A stretch of DNA of 64,000 nt, from positions 1-64,000 of the forward strand of contig DBQO01000020.1 of assembly GCA_002305275.1 (NCBI GenBank), read 5' to 3'. Below are positions 8,978 through 16,764 of this stretch, one piece after another (the stretch's first letter is position 1; every line of letters begins with the position of its first letter). Origin of the DNA: Bacteroidales bacterium UBA1392 (GTDB lineage Bacteria > Bacteroidota > Bacteroidia > Bacteroidales > UBA932). Both the position numbers and the translations under genes were made by a program. The notes under the pieces were generated by a model. It was not told the origin of the DNA, ran no database searches, and saw nothing but the letters and a program-made list of their open reading frames with translations.

Positions 8978-9268
8978 ATGAAACAACGCATCACCATAAA
9001 GATTGCAGGGAAGGAATTTGAGTTGGATGTTGAGGCGGCGAGTGAAGAGAAGATACGAGCAGCAGTCAAAAGGATAAACCAAAGGATTTTTGAAAAATCA
9101 AATCGTTTTCCTATGGTACCCAGAGAGGAGATTTTGAGTGTAATACTCCTGGAAGAAGAGGTTCGGTTGGTAGAATTTGAAACACTCAGAGATAAGGAGA
9201 AAGAGAATTTATTGCAACAATTGCATACCCTGGACGAAAGATTGGGAGAGTATTTAATCGGCCGTTAG
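8978..9268 (+). CDS. zapA: Cell division protein ZapA
   Basis: A 96-residue protein with the ZapA layout: an N-terminal beta-hairpin (RITIKIAGKEFELD) followed by AASEEKIRAAVKRINQRI and a long C-terminal helix that forms the coiled-coil dimer. ZapA bundles FtsZ filaments at the division ring. The length fits the family. The last codons (GGC CGT TAG) are also the 5' arm of a helix that pairs with 9433-9444, so the coding end is shared with a structured RNA candidate. Confidence 0.85.
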   Translation: MKQRITIKIAGKEFELDVEAASEEKIRAAVKRINQRIFEKSNRFPMVPREEILSVILLEEEVRLVEFETLRDKEKENLLQQLHTLDERLGEYLIGR

Positions 9269-9444
9269 TTCCGCTCTTTGCTGAAATCAACGCTAAAAAT
9301 CATCACGAGCCAACTCGATTGTTAAAAACAGGCCTCTCGTGACCCTGCAAGGGGGATTCCATTTATGGGACATAGGAAGTTTGAGACAAATATCGGAGCT
9401 CAAATCTTATTTTATAAGATTTCTGATAGACCGGGCTAACGGCT
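9260..9444 (+). ncRNA. ssrS: Structured RNA candidate between zapA and rny (6S RNA-like)
   Basis: Bases 9260-9271 can pair with 9433-9444 (GCCGTTAG with CTAACGGC, extended by G-U and C-G pairs), closing a 185-nucleotide domain. Inside are a 7-bp stem (9303-9309 with 9336-9342), a small CCCT/AGGG hairpin near 9343-9353 and a perfect 9-bp hairpin (9402-9410 with 9414-9422). A T-rich run follows at 9444-9448. A long closing helix, about 180 nucleotides and a position just after zapA are known features of 6S RNA, which binds RNA polymerase. I could not confirm the diagnostic central bubble, and no -7 box is seen before it, so it may be processed from the zapA transcript. The hairpin content is seen; the 6S name is inference. 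Confidence 0.45.
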
Positions 9445-9453
9445 TTTCTATAA

Positions 9454-9528
9454 ATTGTAAGTATTTCTGTTGTTCGCTTTTTTCAAAAAAGGGAATTTTT
9501 GCACTATTTAATACTATATACTTACAAT
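9454..9528 (+). repeat. 11-bp inverted repeat flanking the rny promoter region
   Basis: ATTGTAAGTAT at 9454-9464 is the perfect reverse complement of ATACTTACAAT at 9518-9528, which ends one base before the rny ATG. In a transcript reading through from zapA the two arms would enclose 53 bases and cover the translation start; transcripts from the internal promoter would carry only the right arm. Confidence 0.6.
9470..9501 (+). promoter_or_regulatory. Probable rny promoter (TTG-N21-AAttTTTG)
   Basis: TTG at 9470-9472 and a 7-of-8 match to the -7 box at 9494-9501 with 21 bases between them. It lies inside the inverted repeat and 28 bases before the rny ATG. Confidence 0.4.
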
Positions 9529-9529
9529 C

Positions 9530-11068
9530 ATGTTAAACACAATTATTATTACAGCGATAGTTTCTGCCGTAGTTACGATAGGAGCCTATCTGCTCGTAAG
9601 GGACGTCATATTAAAGAAAAAGAAAGCACAAATCATCATCAACGCTGAAAAAGAGGGGGAAGACATCAAAAAAGAGAAGATTTTTCAGGCTAAGGAAAAA
9701 TTCCTCCAACTCAAGAGCGAACATGAGACCTTCATAAACGAACGCAATGCTCAGGTTCAGCAATACGAAAATAAAGTAAAACAGAAGGAACTGGTTCTCA
9801 ACCAGCAAAATTCCGAGCTGGGTCGTAAACAGAAAGAGGTGGACAGCATTCGCGAGAACCTCAAAAGTCAGCTCGATATTGTAAACCGCAAGAGCGAAGA
9901 ATACGACAAATATAAAAACGAGGTAATTTCCAAACTTGAAGAAGTTGCAGAAATGACTGCGGCAGAGGCAAAAAACCAACTTTTGGAGAGTATGAAGGCC
10001 GAGGCCAAGACCGAAGCGATGTCCTATATCAGCGATGTGATGGACGAAGCGCGTATGACGGCCAGCAAAGAGGCAAAACGCATAGTAATAAATACCATCC
10101 AGCGTACTGCACCTGAGACGGCCATTGAAAATGCGGTTACTGTCTTCAATATAGAAAGTGATGAGATCAAAGGACGTATCATTGGTCGTGAAGGGCGTAA
10201 TATCCGTGCACTCGAAGCTGCCACCGGCGTGGAAATAGTTGTGGATGATACACCTGAAGCCATTCTTCTCTCTGCATTCGACCCTGTCCGTCGTGAAGTG
10301 GCAAGACTTGCACTTCACCAGTTGGTAACAGATGGTCGCATCCACCCTGCACGCATAGAAGAGGTTGTGGCTAAGGTACAGAAACAGTTGGATGACGAGA
10401 TTATGGAGACGGGGAAGCGCACCTGTATCGATCTGGGTGTCCACGGACTCCATATGGAATTGATCCGCTTGATAGGCCGTATGAAGTACCGTTCATCTTA
10501 TGGACAGAACCTACTCCAGCACTCGCGGGAAGTGGCAAATATTTGCTCCACCATGGCTGCCGAACTTGGTCTCAACGCAAAGGTTGCCAAACGTGCCGGC
10601 CTCCTGCACGATATAGGAAAGGTTTCCGATGAGGATTCTGAGCTGCCCCATGCTTTGCTGGGTATGCGTATTGCGGAACGATATAAGGAGAAGCCGGAAG
10701 TTTGCAATGCCATAGGCTCTCACCATGAAGAGATGGAGATGAAATCTCTCATAGCTCCGCTGGTAATGGTGGGTGATGCCATTTCGGGTGCCCGTCCGGG
10801 TGCTCGCCGCGAAGTTATCGAATCTTATATCAAACGTCTAAAAGATATGGAAGGCATTGCTCTTTCACATCCGGGCGTTACCAAGACTTATGCCATACAG
10901 GCCGGAAGGGAGCTGCGCGTAATAGTAGGGGCCGAAGAGGTTTCAGATCAGCAGTGTGATGCTCTGTCTGCCGACATAGCCCGCAAAATTCAGGAGGAAA
11001 TGGTTTACCCCGGTCAAATCAAGATTACAGTGATCCGCGAGACTCGCAGTGTCGCATTTGCAAAATAA
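9530..11068 (+). CDS. rny: Ribonuclease Y
   Basis: A 512-residue protein with the full RNase Y architecture: an N-terminal membrane helix (about residues 5-25), a long charged coiled coil (about 30-195), a KH RNA-binding domain with [22 protein letters not shown], and an HD phosphohydrolase domain with [12 protein letters not shown] and GSHHEE metal ligands. It ends with the conserved [12 protein letters not shown] strand. RNase Y is a membrane-anchored endonuclease that starts mRNA decay. The length matches the family (about 510-520). A DUF3467 gene follows after 6 bases. The start lies at the edge of an inverted repeat that could affect its translation. Confidence 0.95.
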   Translation: MLNTIIITAIVSAVVTIGAYLLVRDVILKKKKAQIIINAEKEGEDIKKEKIFQAKEKFLQLKSEHETFINERNAQVQQYENKVKQKELVLNQQNSELGRKQKEVDSIRENLKSQLDIVNRKSEEYDKYKNEVISKLEEVAEMTAAEAKNQLLESMKAEAKTEAMSYISDVMDEARMTASKEAKRIVINTIQRTAPETAIENAVTVFNIESDEIKGRIIGREGRNIRALEAATGVEIVVDDTPEAILLSAFDPVRREVARLALHQLVTDGRIHPARIEEVVAKVQKQLDDEIMETGKRTCIDLGVHGLHMELIRLIGRMKYRSSYGQNLLQHSREVANICSTMAAELGLNAKVAKRAGLLHDIGKVSDEDSELPHALLGMRIAERYKEKPEVCNAIGSHHEEMEMKSLIAPLVMVGDAISGARPGARREVIESYIKRLKDMEGIALSHPGVTKTYAIQAGRELRVIVGAEEVSDQQCDALSADIARKIQEEMVYPGQIKITVIRETRSVAFAK

Positions 11069-11074
11069 ATTATC

Positions 11075-11377
11075 ATGGAAGAGAATAAAAACACAGGAAT
11101 CAGTATCACTCCCGAAGTGGCAAGGGGAGTCTATTCTAACCTTGTATTTATCAACCACTCCAATTCCGAGTTTGTGCTTGACTTTATACAGGTGATGCCG
11201 GGAATGCCCCAGCCTAATGTCAATAGCCGCATTATCCTGGCTCCGGAACATGCCAAACGTCTTTTGAAGGCGCTTGAGGATAATGTAGGCAAATACGAAA
11301 TGACTTTTGGTGAGATCGTTATTCGAGAACCGCAGCCTGCCAATGTGCCTCCGATGGCATTCGGCGGAGAAGCGTGA
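11075..11377 (+). CDS. DUF3467 protein
   Basis: A 100-residue soluble protein. The pattern PEVARGVYSNLVFINHSNSEFVLDFIQVMPG, then RIILAPEHAKRLLKALEDNVGKYEMTFGEI, is that of DUF3467, a small family common in Bacteroidota with no established biochemistry. It is 6 bases downstream of rny and so likely shares its transcript. A heptamer repeat array starts two bases after the stop codon. Confidence 0.82.
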   Translation: MEENKNTGISITPEVARGVYSNLVFINHSNSEFVLDFIQVMPGMPQPNVNSRIILAPEHAKRLLKALEDNVGKYEMTFGEIVIREPQPANVPPMAFGGEA

Positions 11378-11379
11378 AA

Positions 11380-11442
11380 TAGTATGTAGTGTGTAGTATG
11401 TAGTATGTAGTAAAAGGGATTTAGGAGTTGGGATTTATGGAA
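11380..11442 (+). repeat. TAGTRTG heptamer array, plus strand, after DUF3467 gene
   Basis: Four clean heptamers (TAGTATG, TAGTGTG, TAGTATG, TAGTATG) run from 11380 to 11407. They decay into period-7 relatives (TAGTAAA, AGGGATT, TAGGAGT, TGGGATT, TATGGAA) up to 11442. The array begins two bases after the TGA stop of the plus-strand gene. Bases 11443-11534 have no gene or repeat that I can recognise. Confidence 0.8.
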
Positions 11443-11534
11443 AAGGAAGAAAGTTTTGTGATTTTGAAATTTTATAACAATCCCACAGGATTTGGAGTCT
11501 CACAGAACTCTCTACATAAACCAAAAAATAGTTC

Positions 11535-11595
11535 CGAACTCATACCTAACTACTAAAAAACTTACTCATAACTACCGACTATTTACTTGAAACTA
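11535..11595 (-). repeat. Degenerate TAGTNNN heptamers, minus strand
   Basis: Read on the minus strand, 11595-11561 gives TAGTTTC, AAGTAAA, TAGTCGG, TAGTTAT, GAGTAAG. After five T residues, 11555-11535 gives TAGTAGT, TAGGTAT, GAGTTCG. The orientation is that of the minus-strand gene ending at 11657, so each of the two convergent genes has heptamers on its own strand downstream. Confidence 0.6.
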
Positions 11596-11636
11596 TAAAA
11601 ATGGGGATCAGTTTGTGATGTGACCCCCATTTTTTG
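11596..11636. terminator. Bidirectional intrinsic terminator
   Basis: Arms 11597-11610 and 11621-11634 are complementary (AAAAATGGGG against CCCCATTTTT with one mismatch near the loop), with an A run on one side and a T run on the other. It can therefore terminate transcription from either direction between the convergent DUF3467 and oxidoreductase units. Confidence 0.8.
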
Positions 11637-11656
11637 TACTATTCGTATCTATTCCT

Positions 11657-12199
11657 TTACAAAATCTCAACTGCCTTCATTCCGATGCTGATTGCCTGCT
11701 CATTCATCGGTATCAGACCGTGATGGCGTTCCGGAAGGGACTTCCTGAGCCCTTCGAGGACATTAGCCATAGTCACGATTGGCTTGACTTTGAGGTAGGC
11801 ACCAAGAACAATCATATTGTAAGCTTTGGCATTGCCAAGTTTTGCAGCCTCATCTGCCGCAGCTATGCGACAAACTTTTATATCTTTCCTTTCGGGATGG
11901 CGCGTAATGCCATTAGGATCGTAAATGAGGACTCCTCCCGGCTTTACCCTACTCTCAAACTTGTCGAGCGACTGCTGATTGAGTATGATTGCAGTGTCAA
12001 ATCTGCTGAGTATGGGCGAGCTGATCTTATTGTCGCTAAGAATAACGCTCACATTACAGGTGCCACCACGCATCTCAGGGCCGTATGACGGCATCCAAGT
12101 GACTTCCTGATCCTGCATTATGCCTCCATAAGCCAAAATTTTGCCCATAGAGAGGACTCCCTGTCCTCCGAAACCTGCTATAATAATCTCTTCTTTCAT
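11657..12199 (-). CDS. 2-oxoacid:ferredoxin oxidoreductase, gamma subunit
   Basis: A 180-residue subunit with the family opening EEIIIAGFGGQGVLSMGKILAYGG and the central TWMPSYGPEMRGGTCNVSVILSD, which marks the gamma chain of 2-oxoacid:ferredoxin oxidoreductases (Kor/Vor type). It binds the CoA end of the reaction and completes the alpha-beta-gamma-delta complex encoded upstream. An upstream in-frame ATG would add MINKIDD; the ATG at 12199 is preferred because MKEEIIIAGFGGQG is the usual start. It is the last gene of the minus-strand operon and is followed by a bidirectional terminator. Confidence 0.88.
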   Translation of the reverse strand: MKEEIIIAGFGGQGVLSMGKILAYGGIMQDQEVTWMPSYGPEMRGGTCNVSVILSDNKISSPILSRFDTAIILNQQSLDKFESRVKPGGVLIYDPNGITRHPERKDIKVCRIAAADEAAKLGNAKAYNMIVLGAYLKVKPIVTMANVLEGLRKSLPERHHGLIPMNEQAISIGMKAVEIL

Positions 12200-12236
12200 A
12201 TCATCTATTTTATTAATCAAAATAATACGGAGGTTC

Positions 12237-12998
12237 TTAACGATCCTTCAAATCACCAAGGGGATACTCGGGGAACATATTCTCCTCCATCCATTTATTT
12301 GCCTCTACGGGCGACACTTTCCATCCGGAATTACAGGTACTTACCACCTCGATAAATGATGTTCCTTTGTCCATCATGGAGTTTTCGAAAGCTTTGCGTA
12401 TAGCTCTCTTGGCTTTGCGTACCGCACCGGGAGTCTGTACGGATTGCCTGGTCACGTAGCAAGTGCCATCGAGTTGAGCAAGAAGTTCGGTAATTTTTAG
12501 AGGGTAGCCGTTGAGCTTAACGTCACGTCCATAAGGGGTTGTGGCTGTCACCTGCCCGATCAGGGTGGTAGGAGCCATTTGGCCTCCGGTCATGCCGTAG
12601 ATTGCGTTGTTGATAAAGATGACAACTATATTTTCCCCACGGTTGCAGGCATGCAAAATCTCGGCAGTACCTATAGAAGCTAGGTCACCGTCTCCCTGAT
12701 ATGTGAAGACATATTTGTCGGGCATCAGGCGTTTGGTGGCAGTTGCAAGTGCCGGAGCGCGTCCATGTGCAGCTTGCTGCCAGTCTATGTCAAGATAGTT
12801 GTAGGCGAACACGGAGCAGCCCACAGGAGAAATACCTATGGTCTTGTCCTGAATTCCCATCTCCTCAATAACCTCGGCAATAATCTTGTGGACCGTGCCG
12901 TGAGAGCAGCCCGGGCAATAGTGCATTACTGCATCCTTAAGTACGGGAGTTTTACCGTAAACCTTGTTTTCAGGTTTTATTATATCATTGATCTCCAT
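12237..12998 (-). CDS. 2-oxoacid:ferredoxin oxidoreductase, beta subunit (TPP-binding)
   Basis: A 253-residue thiamine-pyrophosphate subunit. The CPGCSHG cysteine motif (about residues 28-34), YQGDGDLASIGTAE (the GDG...N diphosphate and Mg2+ site, completed by FINNAIYGMTGGQ) and ISPVGCSVFAYNY identify the beta chain. It catalyses decarboxylation of the 2-oxoacid on TPP and passes electrons to iron-sulfur clusters. It lies 5 bases downstream of the alpha-subunit gene (vorB). The partner alpha chain looks like VorB, so branched-chain 2-oxoacids are the likely substrates, but 2-oxoglutarate cannot be excluded from sequence. Confidence 0.9.
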   Translation of the reverse strand: MEINDIIKPENKVYGKTPVLKDAVMHYCPGCSHGTVHKIIAEVIEEMGIQDKTIGISPVGCSVFAYNYLDIDWQQAAHGRAPALATATKRLMPDKYVFTYQGDGDLASIGTAEILHACNRGENIVVIFINNAIYGMTGGQMAPTTLIGQVTATTPYGRDVKLNGYPLKITELLAQLDGTCYVTRQSVQTPGAVRKAKRAIRKAFENSMMDKGTSFIEVVSTCNSGWKVSPVEANKWMEENMFPEYPLGDLKDR

Positions 12999-13003
12999 AG
13001 TCG

Positions 13004-14086
13004 CTATTTTTTGATTGTTTTGACAAATGCTTCATAAATCTCTTCAGGAGAGGGAATAACACCTCCCTGGCGTCCATAGAAGTGTACGGGTACGCGGCCT
13101 GCAGCTATCCTGCGTACATCTTCCACCATTTGGCCGGAATTGAGCTCCACGGACATTATAGATTTCATCCGGGGTACAAGTGCATCAAGTGCCTTTTCAG
13201 GGTAGGGATAGAGAGTGATGGGGCGCAGTACGCCAAGTTTAATGCCATCCTCACGGGCAAGCTCCACTACATTTTCTGAAATACGGGACATACAGCCGAA
13301 TGCCACTATAAGATACTCCGCATCTTCAGTCTTATAGGTCTCATATCTGACCTCCTCTGACTCAATAGTTGCATATTTGTTTTGGAGATGGATGTTGTGG
13401 CGCTCCATTATATCTGCATCAAGTGCAAGAGACGTTACTATGTTGCCTGGTCTTGATGCCGGTTTGCCAAGCGTAGCCCAGGAATCACAGAGTGTTCTTA
13501 CCTCTTCGTCAGTGCGGCGAGGTTTTGCAGGGCTGAGTTCCACTTTTTCCATCATTTGCCCAACAATACCGTCTCCTAGAATCATCACGGGGTTGCGGTA
13601 TTTGAATGCGAGTTCGAATGATAAATCCACGAAGTCGTACATATCCTGTACGGAAGCGGGAGCGAGTACAATTGTCCTATAGTCACCGTGACCGCCACCC
13701 TTAGTTGCTTGAAAATAGTCACTTTGGCTGGGTTGTATTGTACCCAGACCAGGGCCTCCACGCATTACATTGACTACCAGACAGGGAAGTTCACATCCTG
13801 CAAGGTAGCTTAGTCCTTCGCACATGAGGCTGATGCCGGGGCTGCTGGATGAGGTCATAACCTTTTTGCCGCAGGAGGCTCCGCCATAGACCATATTGAT
13901 CGAGGATGTTTCACTCTCAGCCTGGAGTACTACCATACCTGTAGTCTCCCAGGGTTTTTCTTGCATCAGCGTCTCCATAACCTCCGACTGGGGGGTAATG
14001 GGGTAGCCGAAATAGCCGTCGCAGCCGCAGTTTATAGCAGCGTAGGCGATGGCTTCGTTTCCTTTCATTAAGATCTTTTCTGCCAT
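13004..14086 (-). CDS. vorB: 3-methyl-2-oxobutanoate:ferredoxin oxidoreductase subunit VorB (alpha)
   Basis: A 360-residue alpha subunit. It starts MAEKILMKGNEAIAYAAINCGCDGYFGYPITPQSE, followed by VLQAESETSSINMVYGGASCGKKVMTSSSSPG and MRGGPGLGTIQPSQSDYFQATKGGGHGDYRTIVLAP, a run characteristic of VorB-type chains. The enzyme oxidises branched-chain 2-oxoacids (from Val, Leu, Ile) to acyl-CoA and CO2 with ferredoxin as acceptor. The ATG at 14086 was preferred; the one at 14110 would overlap the ferredoxin-subunit gene and adds eight residues not usual in the family. Confidence 0.87.
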   Translation of the reverse strand: MAEKILMKGNEAIAYAAINCGCDGYFGYPITPQSEVMETLMQEKPWETTGMVVLQAESETSSINMVYGGASCGKKVMTSSSSPGISLMCEGLSYLAGCELPCLVVNVMRGGPGLGTIQPSQSDYFQATKGGGHGDYRTIVLAPASVQDMYDFVDLSFELAFKYRNPVMILGDGIVGQMMEKVELSPAKPRRTDEEVRTLCDSWATLGKPASRPGNIVTSLALDADIMERHNIHLQNKYATIESEEVRYETYKTEDAEYLIVAFGCMSRISENVVELAREDGIKLGVLRPITLYPYPEKALDALVPRMKSIMSVELNSGQMVEDVRRIAAGRVPVHFYGRQGGVIPSPEEIYEAFVKTIKK

Positions 14087-14096
14087 ATCTGTAATT

Positions 14097-14318
14097 TTAG
14101 ATTTTGACACGATAAACGGTTATTACTGCATCCGGACATACGGTAGCGCAGTTGGCGCAGCCGATGCAGTTATCCGGATTGGCCATATATAAATAATTGT
14201 AACCTTTACTATTCACCTCTTTTGCAAGGGCTATAGTGCCGGTTGGACAATTTGGGATGCATACTCCGCATCCTTTGCATTTCTCGGTATCTACCGTGAT
14301 AGCTCCTTTGATTGCCAT
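14097..14318 (-). CDS. 2x[4Fe-4S] ferredoxin-type delta subunit
   Basis: A 73-residue ferredoxin with two cluster motifs, CKGCGVCIPNCP (from about residue 14) and CIGCANCATVCP (from about residue 51), giving all eight ligand cysteines. In this gene order it is the delta subunit that carries electrons from the oxidoreductase core to free ferredoxin. It lies 10 bases upstream of the preferred vorB start and 28 bases downstream of a small membrane-protein gene. Confidence 0.9.
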   Translation of the reverse strand: MAIKGAITVDTEKCKGCGVCIPNCPTGTIALAKEVNSKGYNYLYMANPDNCIGCANCATVCPDAVITVYRVKI

Positions 14319-14346
14319 ATACTTTTAAGTTTTATTGGTTTTAAAT

Positions 14347-14502
14347 TTATTTGCCCGAATAAAAATTGAACCCCTTGGTGACGCCCTCGATGATCGCATG
14401 CCATCTGAAAGCAATACCGATAATGCAAATTATGCCTATCCATATAAGTGCCTTTGTGGTGTAGCTCTGGGCACGGTACCAATCGCCAATTTTTTTAAAC
14501 AT
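14347..14502 (-). CDS. 51-residue single-pass membrane protein in the vor operon
   Basis: The minus-strand frame runs from the ATG at 14502 to a TAA at 14347-14349. It encodes MFKKIGDWYRAQSYTTKAL, then a hydrophobic helix (about residues 19-33, LIWIGIICIIGIAF), then RWHAIIEGVTKGFNFYSGK. One membrane segment with charged ends and a clean fit between the synthetase gene (6 bases away) and the ferredoxin gene suggest it is real. I recognise no named family. It might tether or assist the oxidoreductase-synthetase complex at the membrane; that is inference from position alone. Confidence 0.65.
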   Translation of the reverse strand: MFKKIGDWYRAQSYTTKALIWIGIICIIGIAFRWHAIIEGVTKGFNFYSGK

Positions 14503-14508
14503 AATTAC

Positions 14509-16563
14509 TTATTTTTCTATTCTAATCCTGGCATCCACTGCCGTAACGCTCTTTTGGTTGCCCATTAGAGGATTTATATCCATTTCAAATATCTCCGGAG
14601 CACAACTGCAAAGAGCAGAGACTCGGCGGATGGTTTCGTTGAAGATGGCTTCATTAACCCCCTCCTGACCGCGCACACCCTCAATAAGTTTGTAACTCCT
14701 AAGTTGGCGGATCATCTCCTTGGCCTCTATGGCAGAGATGGGGGAGATGCCATAAGAAATATCTTTAAGTACCTCAATATAGATACCTCCGAGACCGCAC
14801 ATTACCAGATGGCCGAATTTATCTTCCCTCTTGGCTCCAACAAAGAGTTGAGTGCCACTGATCATAGGCTGGAGCAGGACTCCGATGCATCCATCTATGC
14901 GCATCATACGTTTGTACTCCATTTCGAGAGTGTGGTCGTCGCTGATGTTTAGCACGACTCCACCCACATCGCTCTTATGCACGGGACCCACCACCTTCAT
15001 AACCAGTGGCCAACCTATCTCTCTAGCAGCCTCAATGGCCTTCGAGTAGGTGGAGACCACCAATTCTTTCACCCTATTGATGCCTGCCGCATCCAGTATG
15101 TCTTGCGTTTTCTCCGGCGAGAGGTATCCATTGTCGCTATTGTCAATAATGCTACGGATTTTTTCCTTATCCACCGGGGGATTCTCATTGCTGAGAATGG
15201 GTTCGAGTGTGTTGGCTATTCTTGCAAAGCAAGAACCGAACATCACCTCTTCGGGGAATGTTATTCCTCCTTTGTTTCTAAATTGCTCTATCTCATCTTT
15301 GGCATTCACGATAGAGGTAAGGATGGGGAATATGGGCTTTTTACAAACTTTTTGCTTTTCAAGTATTGTGTCGTATGCGTCGTTACCGGAGACCAGGCCG
15401 GGATTGCCGAATATTACCGCCATACTATCCACATCGAAATCATGCTCACAGACATCTATGATCTTGCCAAGTTGGGAGGCAGTACCGGTGGCAAGAAAGT
15501 CTATTGGGTTGGAGACTGAAGAACCGGGGTAGAGTTCTTTGAGAAGCGCCTTAGCCTTCTCCCCCTCAAAATGAGGAATTTCTATATCATTGGAAGAGAG
15601 CACGTCGGTGAGCATTACGGCAGGACCGCCGGCGTGAGTGATGAGGGCCATCTTACGACCTTTGACCTTGTTGAACATCAGTATGGCGGCGGTAGTTACA
15701 AGTTCCATGCGACTGAAGCATCTGATAATACCGGCCTTACGGAAGAGTGCACTTACAGCCTTATCGGGAGAGGCCATAGCACCGGTATGTGAGGATGCGG
15801 CACGAGATCCCGCTTCGCTATACCCTGATTTGATAGCTACTACCCTTGCACCCTTACGGTATAGGGAATATGCATGTTTAAGAAGCTTCTGAGGATCATT
15901 TATGCTTTCGATATAGAGCATCTTGACCGGCGCGCTTTTGCCATGCACATAGGATTGGTCATAATACTCGAGCATATCTTCCACTCCGATCTGAGCCGAA
16001 TTGCCGATGGAAAAAATAGATGCGAACTTCAATCCGAGCTGTATTGCCAGCTCCAGGATAAATACGATGGTGGCTCCGGAGCCCGATACGAAATCAATAC
16101 CTGTAGGGGAGAGTCTTGGAACAGGCTTGATGAAGACTCCTGTATAGGCGGGGGTGATTACTCCGACACAATTGGGTCCTATAAGTGCTGCTCCTACGTC
16201 GTTTGTCATCTCGACGATCCTCCGTTCGTATTCCGCTCCCTCTTTGCCGTCTTCGGCAAATCCTGCCGAAACTATAATGATGGCTCCGCAGTTTTTTTTG
16301 TAGCAAAGCGTTTCAACTGCACTCACACAAAATTGTGCGGGTATGGCAAGAATGGCAAGATCAACTTCGGGGATCCCATCTATGGTGAGGAATGTTCTGC
16401 AGCCCCTGATTTCTCCGGAAGCTTTGGGGTTAACTACGTAAATATTTCCCTGAAACCGTGTAGAAAGGAGGTTTTCGAGAATAGCTCCCCCGGGCTTGTG
16501 GATGTCATCACTACCCCCTACAACGACAATGGTCTTAGGCGAAATCAGCTGTTTTGTGATCAT
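14509..16563 (-). CDS. ADP-forming acyl-CoA (acetyl-CoA) synthetase, fused alpha-beta
   Basis: A 684-residue fusion. The N-terminal alpha part (about 1-460) has the CoA-binding Rossmann start ISPKTIVVVGGSDD, LIGPNCVGV, the VSGSGATI segment and SSHTGAMA, where the His is the likely phosphorylated residue. The C-terminal ATP-grasp beta part (about 470-684) includes GWPLVMKVVGPVHKSDVGGVVLN and EMDINPLM. These enzymes convert acyl-CoA, ADP and Pi to the acid, CoA and ATP. The ATG at 16563 is used because the codon at 16572 is TTG. The gene leads the operon with vorB, so it likely makes ATP from branched-chain acyl-CoA. Confidence 0.88.
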   Translation of the reverse strand: MITKQLISPKTIVVVGGSDDIHKPGGAILENLLSTRFQGNIYVVNPKASGEIRGCRTFLTIDGIPEVDLAILAIPAQFCVSAVETLCYKKNCGAIIIVSAGFAEDGKEGAEYERRIVEMTNDVGAALIGPNCVGVITPAYTGVFIKPVPRLSPTGIDFVSGSGATIVFILELAIQLGLKFASIFSIGNSAQIGVEDMLEYYDQSYVHGKSAPVKMLYIESINDPQKLLKHAYSLYRKGARVVAIKSGYSEAGSRAASSHTGAMASPDKAVSALFRKAGIIRCFSRMELVTTAAILMFNKVKGRKMALITHAGGPAVMLTDVLSSNDIEIPHFEGEKAKALLKELYPGSSVSNPIDFLATGTASQLGKIIDVCEHDFDVDSMAVIFGNPGLVSGNDAYDTILEKQKVCKKPIFPILTSIVNAKDEIEQFRNKGGITFPEEVMFGSCFARIANTLEPILSNENPPVDKEKIRSIIDNSDNGYLSPEKTQDILDAAGINRVKELVVSTYSKAIEAAREIGWPLVMKVVGPVHKSDVGGVVLNISDDHTLEMEYKRMMRIDGCIGVLLQPMISGTQLFVGAKREDKFGHLVMCGLGGIYIEVLKDISYGISPISAIEAKEMIRQLRSYKLIEGVRGQEGVNEAIFNETIRRVSALCSCAPEIFEMDINPLMGNQKSVTAVDARIRIEK

Positions 16564-16583
16564 AGCTTCCAAATTTTACTATG

Positions 16584-16614
16584 CAAAGTTATAAATTATT
16601 ATCGAAAATATCAA
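16584..16614 (-). promoter_or_regulatory. Promoter of the acyl-CoA synthetase/vor operon (TTG-N20-TAacTTTG)
   Basis: On the minus strand, TTG (16612-16614) and a perfect -7 box (16584-16591) are 20 bases apart, 20 bases before the ATG at 16563. Confidence 0.65.
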
Positions 16615-16735
16615 TAATAATTCAAAATCTACAAATAAATATGCTTTTAATTGCAAATTGTAACCAATAGCCCCGATTTTGGTAATACTTGCTGAATAAA
16701 TGTACTATTATAGTGACAATATGGATCTTATTTGT

Positions 16736-16743
16736 TATATTTG
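16736..16743 (+). promoter_or_regulatory. -7 box (TAtaTTTG) for the methylthioadenosine operon
   Basis: Exact TAnnTTTG match 21 bases before the ATG at 16765; the region between this and the divergent operon (16615-16735) is AT-rich and holds no gene. Confidence 0.5.
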
Positions 16744-16764
16744 TCAAATTTTAGATATTAACTT

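Noticed and set aside
9611..10453. A 280-residue minus-strand ORF
   Set aside because: It lies entirely antisense to rny and has the Phe/Cys-rich composition of a shadow frame.
15874..16617. A 247-residue plus-strand ORF
   Set aside because: It is antisense to the acyl-CoA synthetase and rich in Cys/Tyr without domain features.
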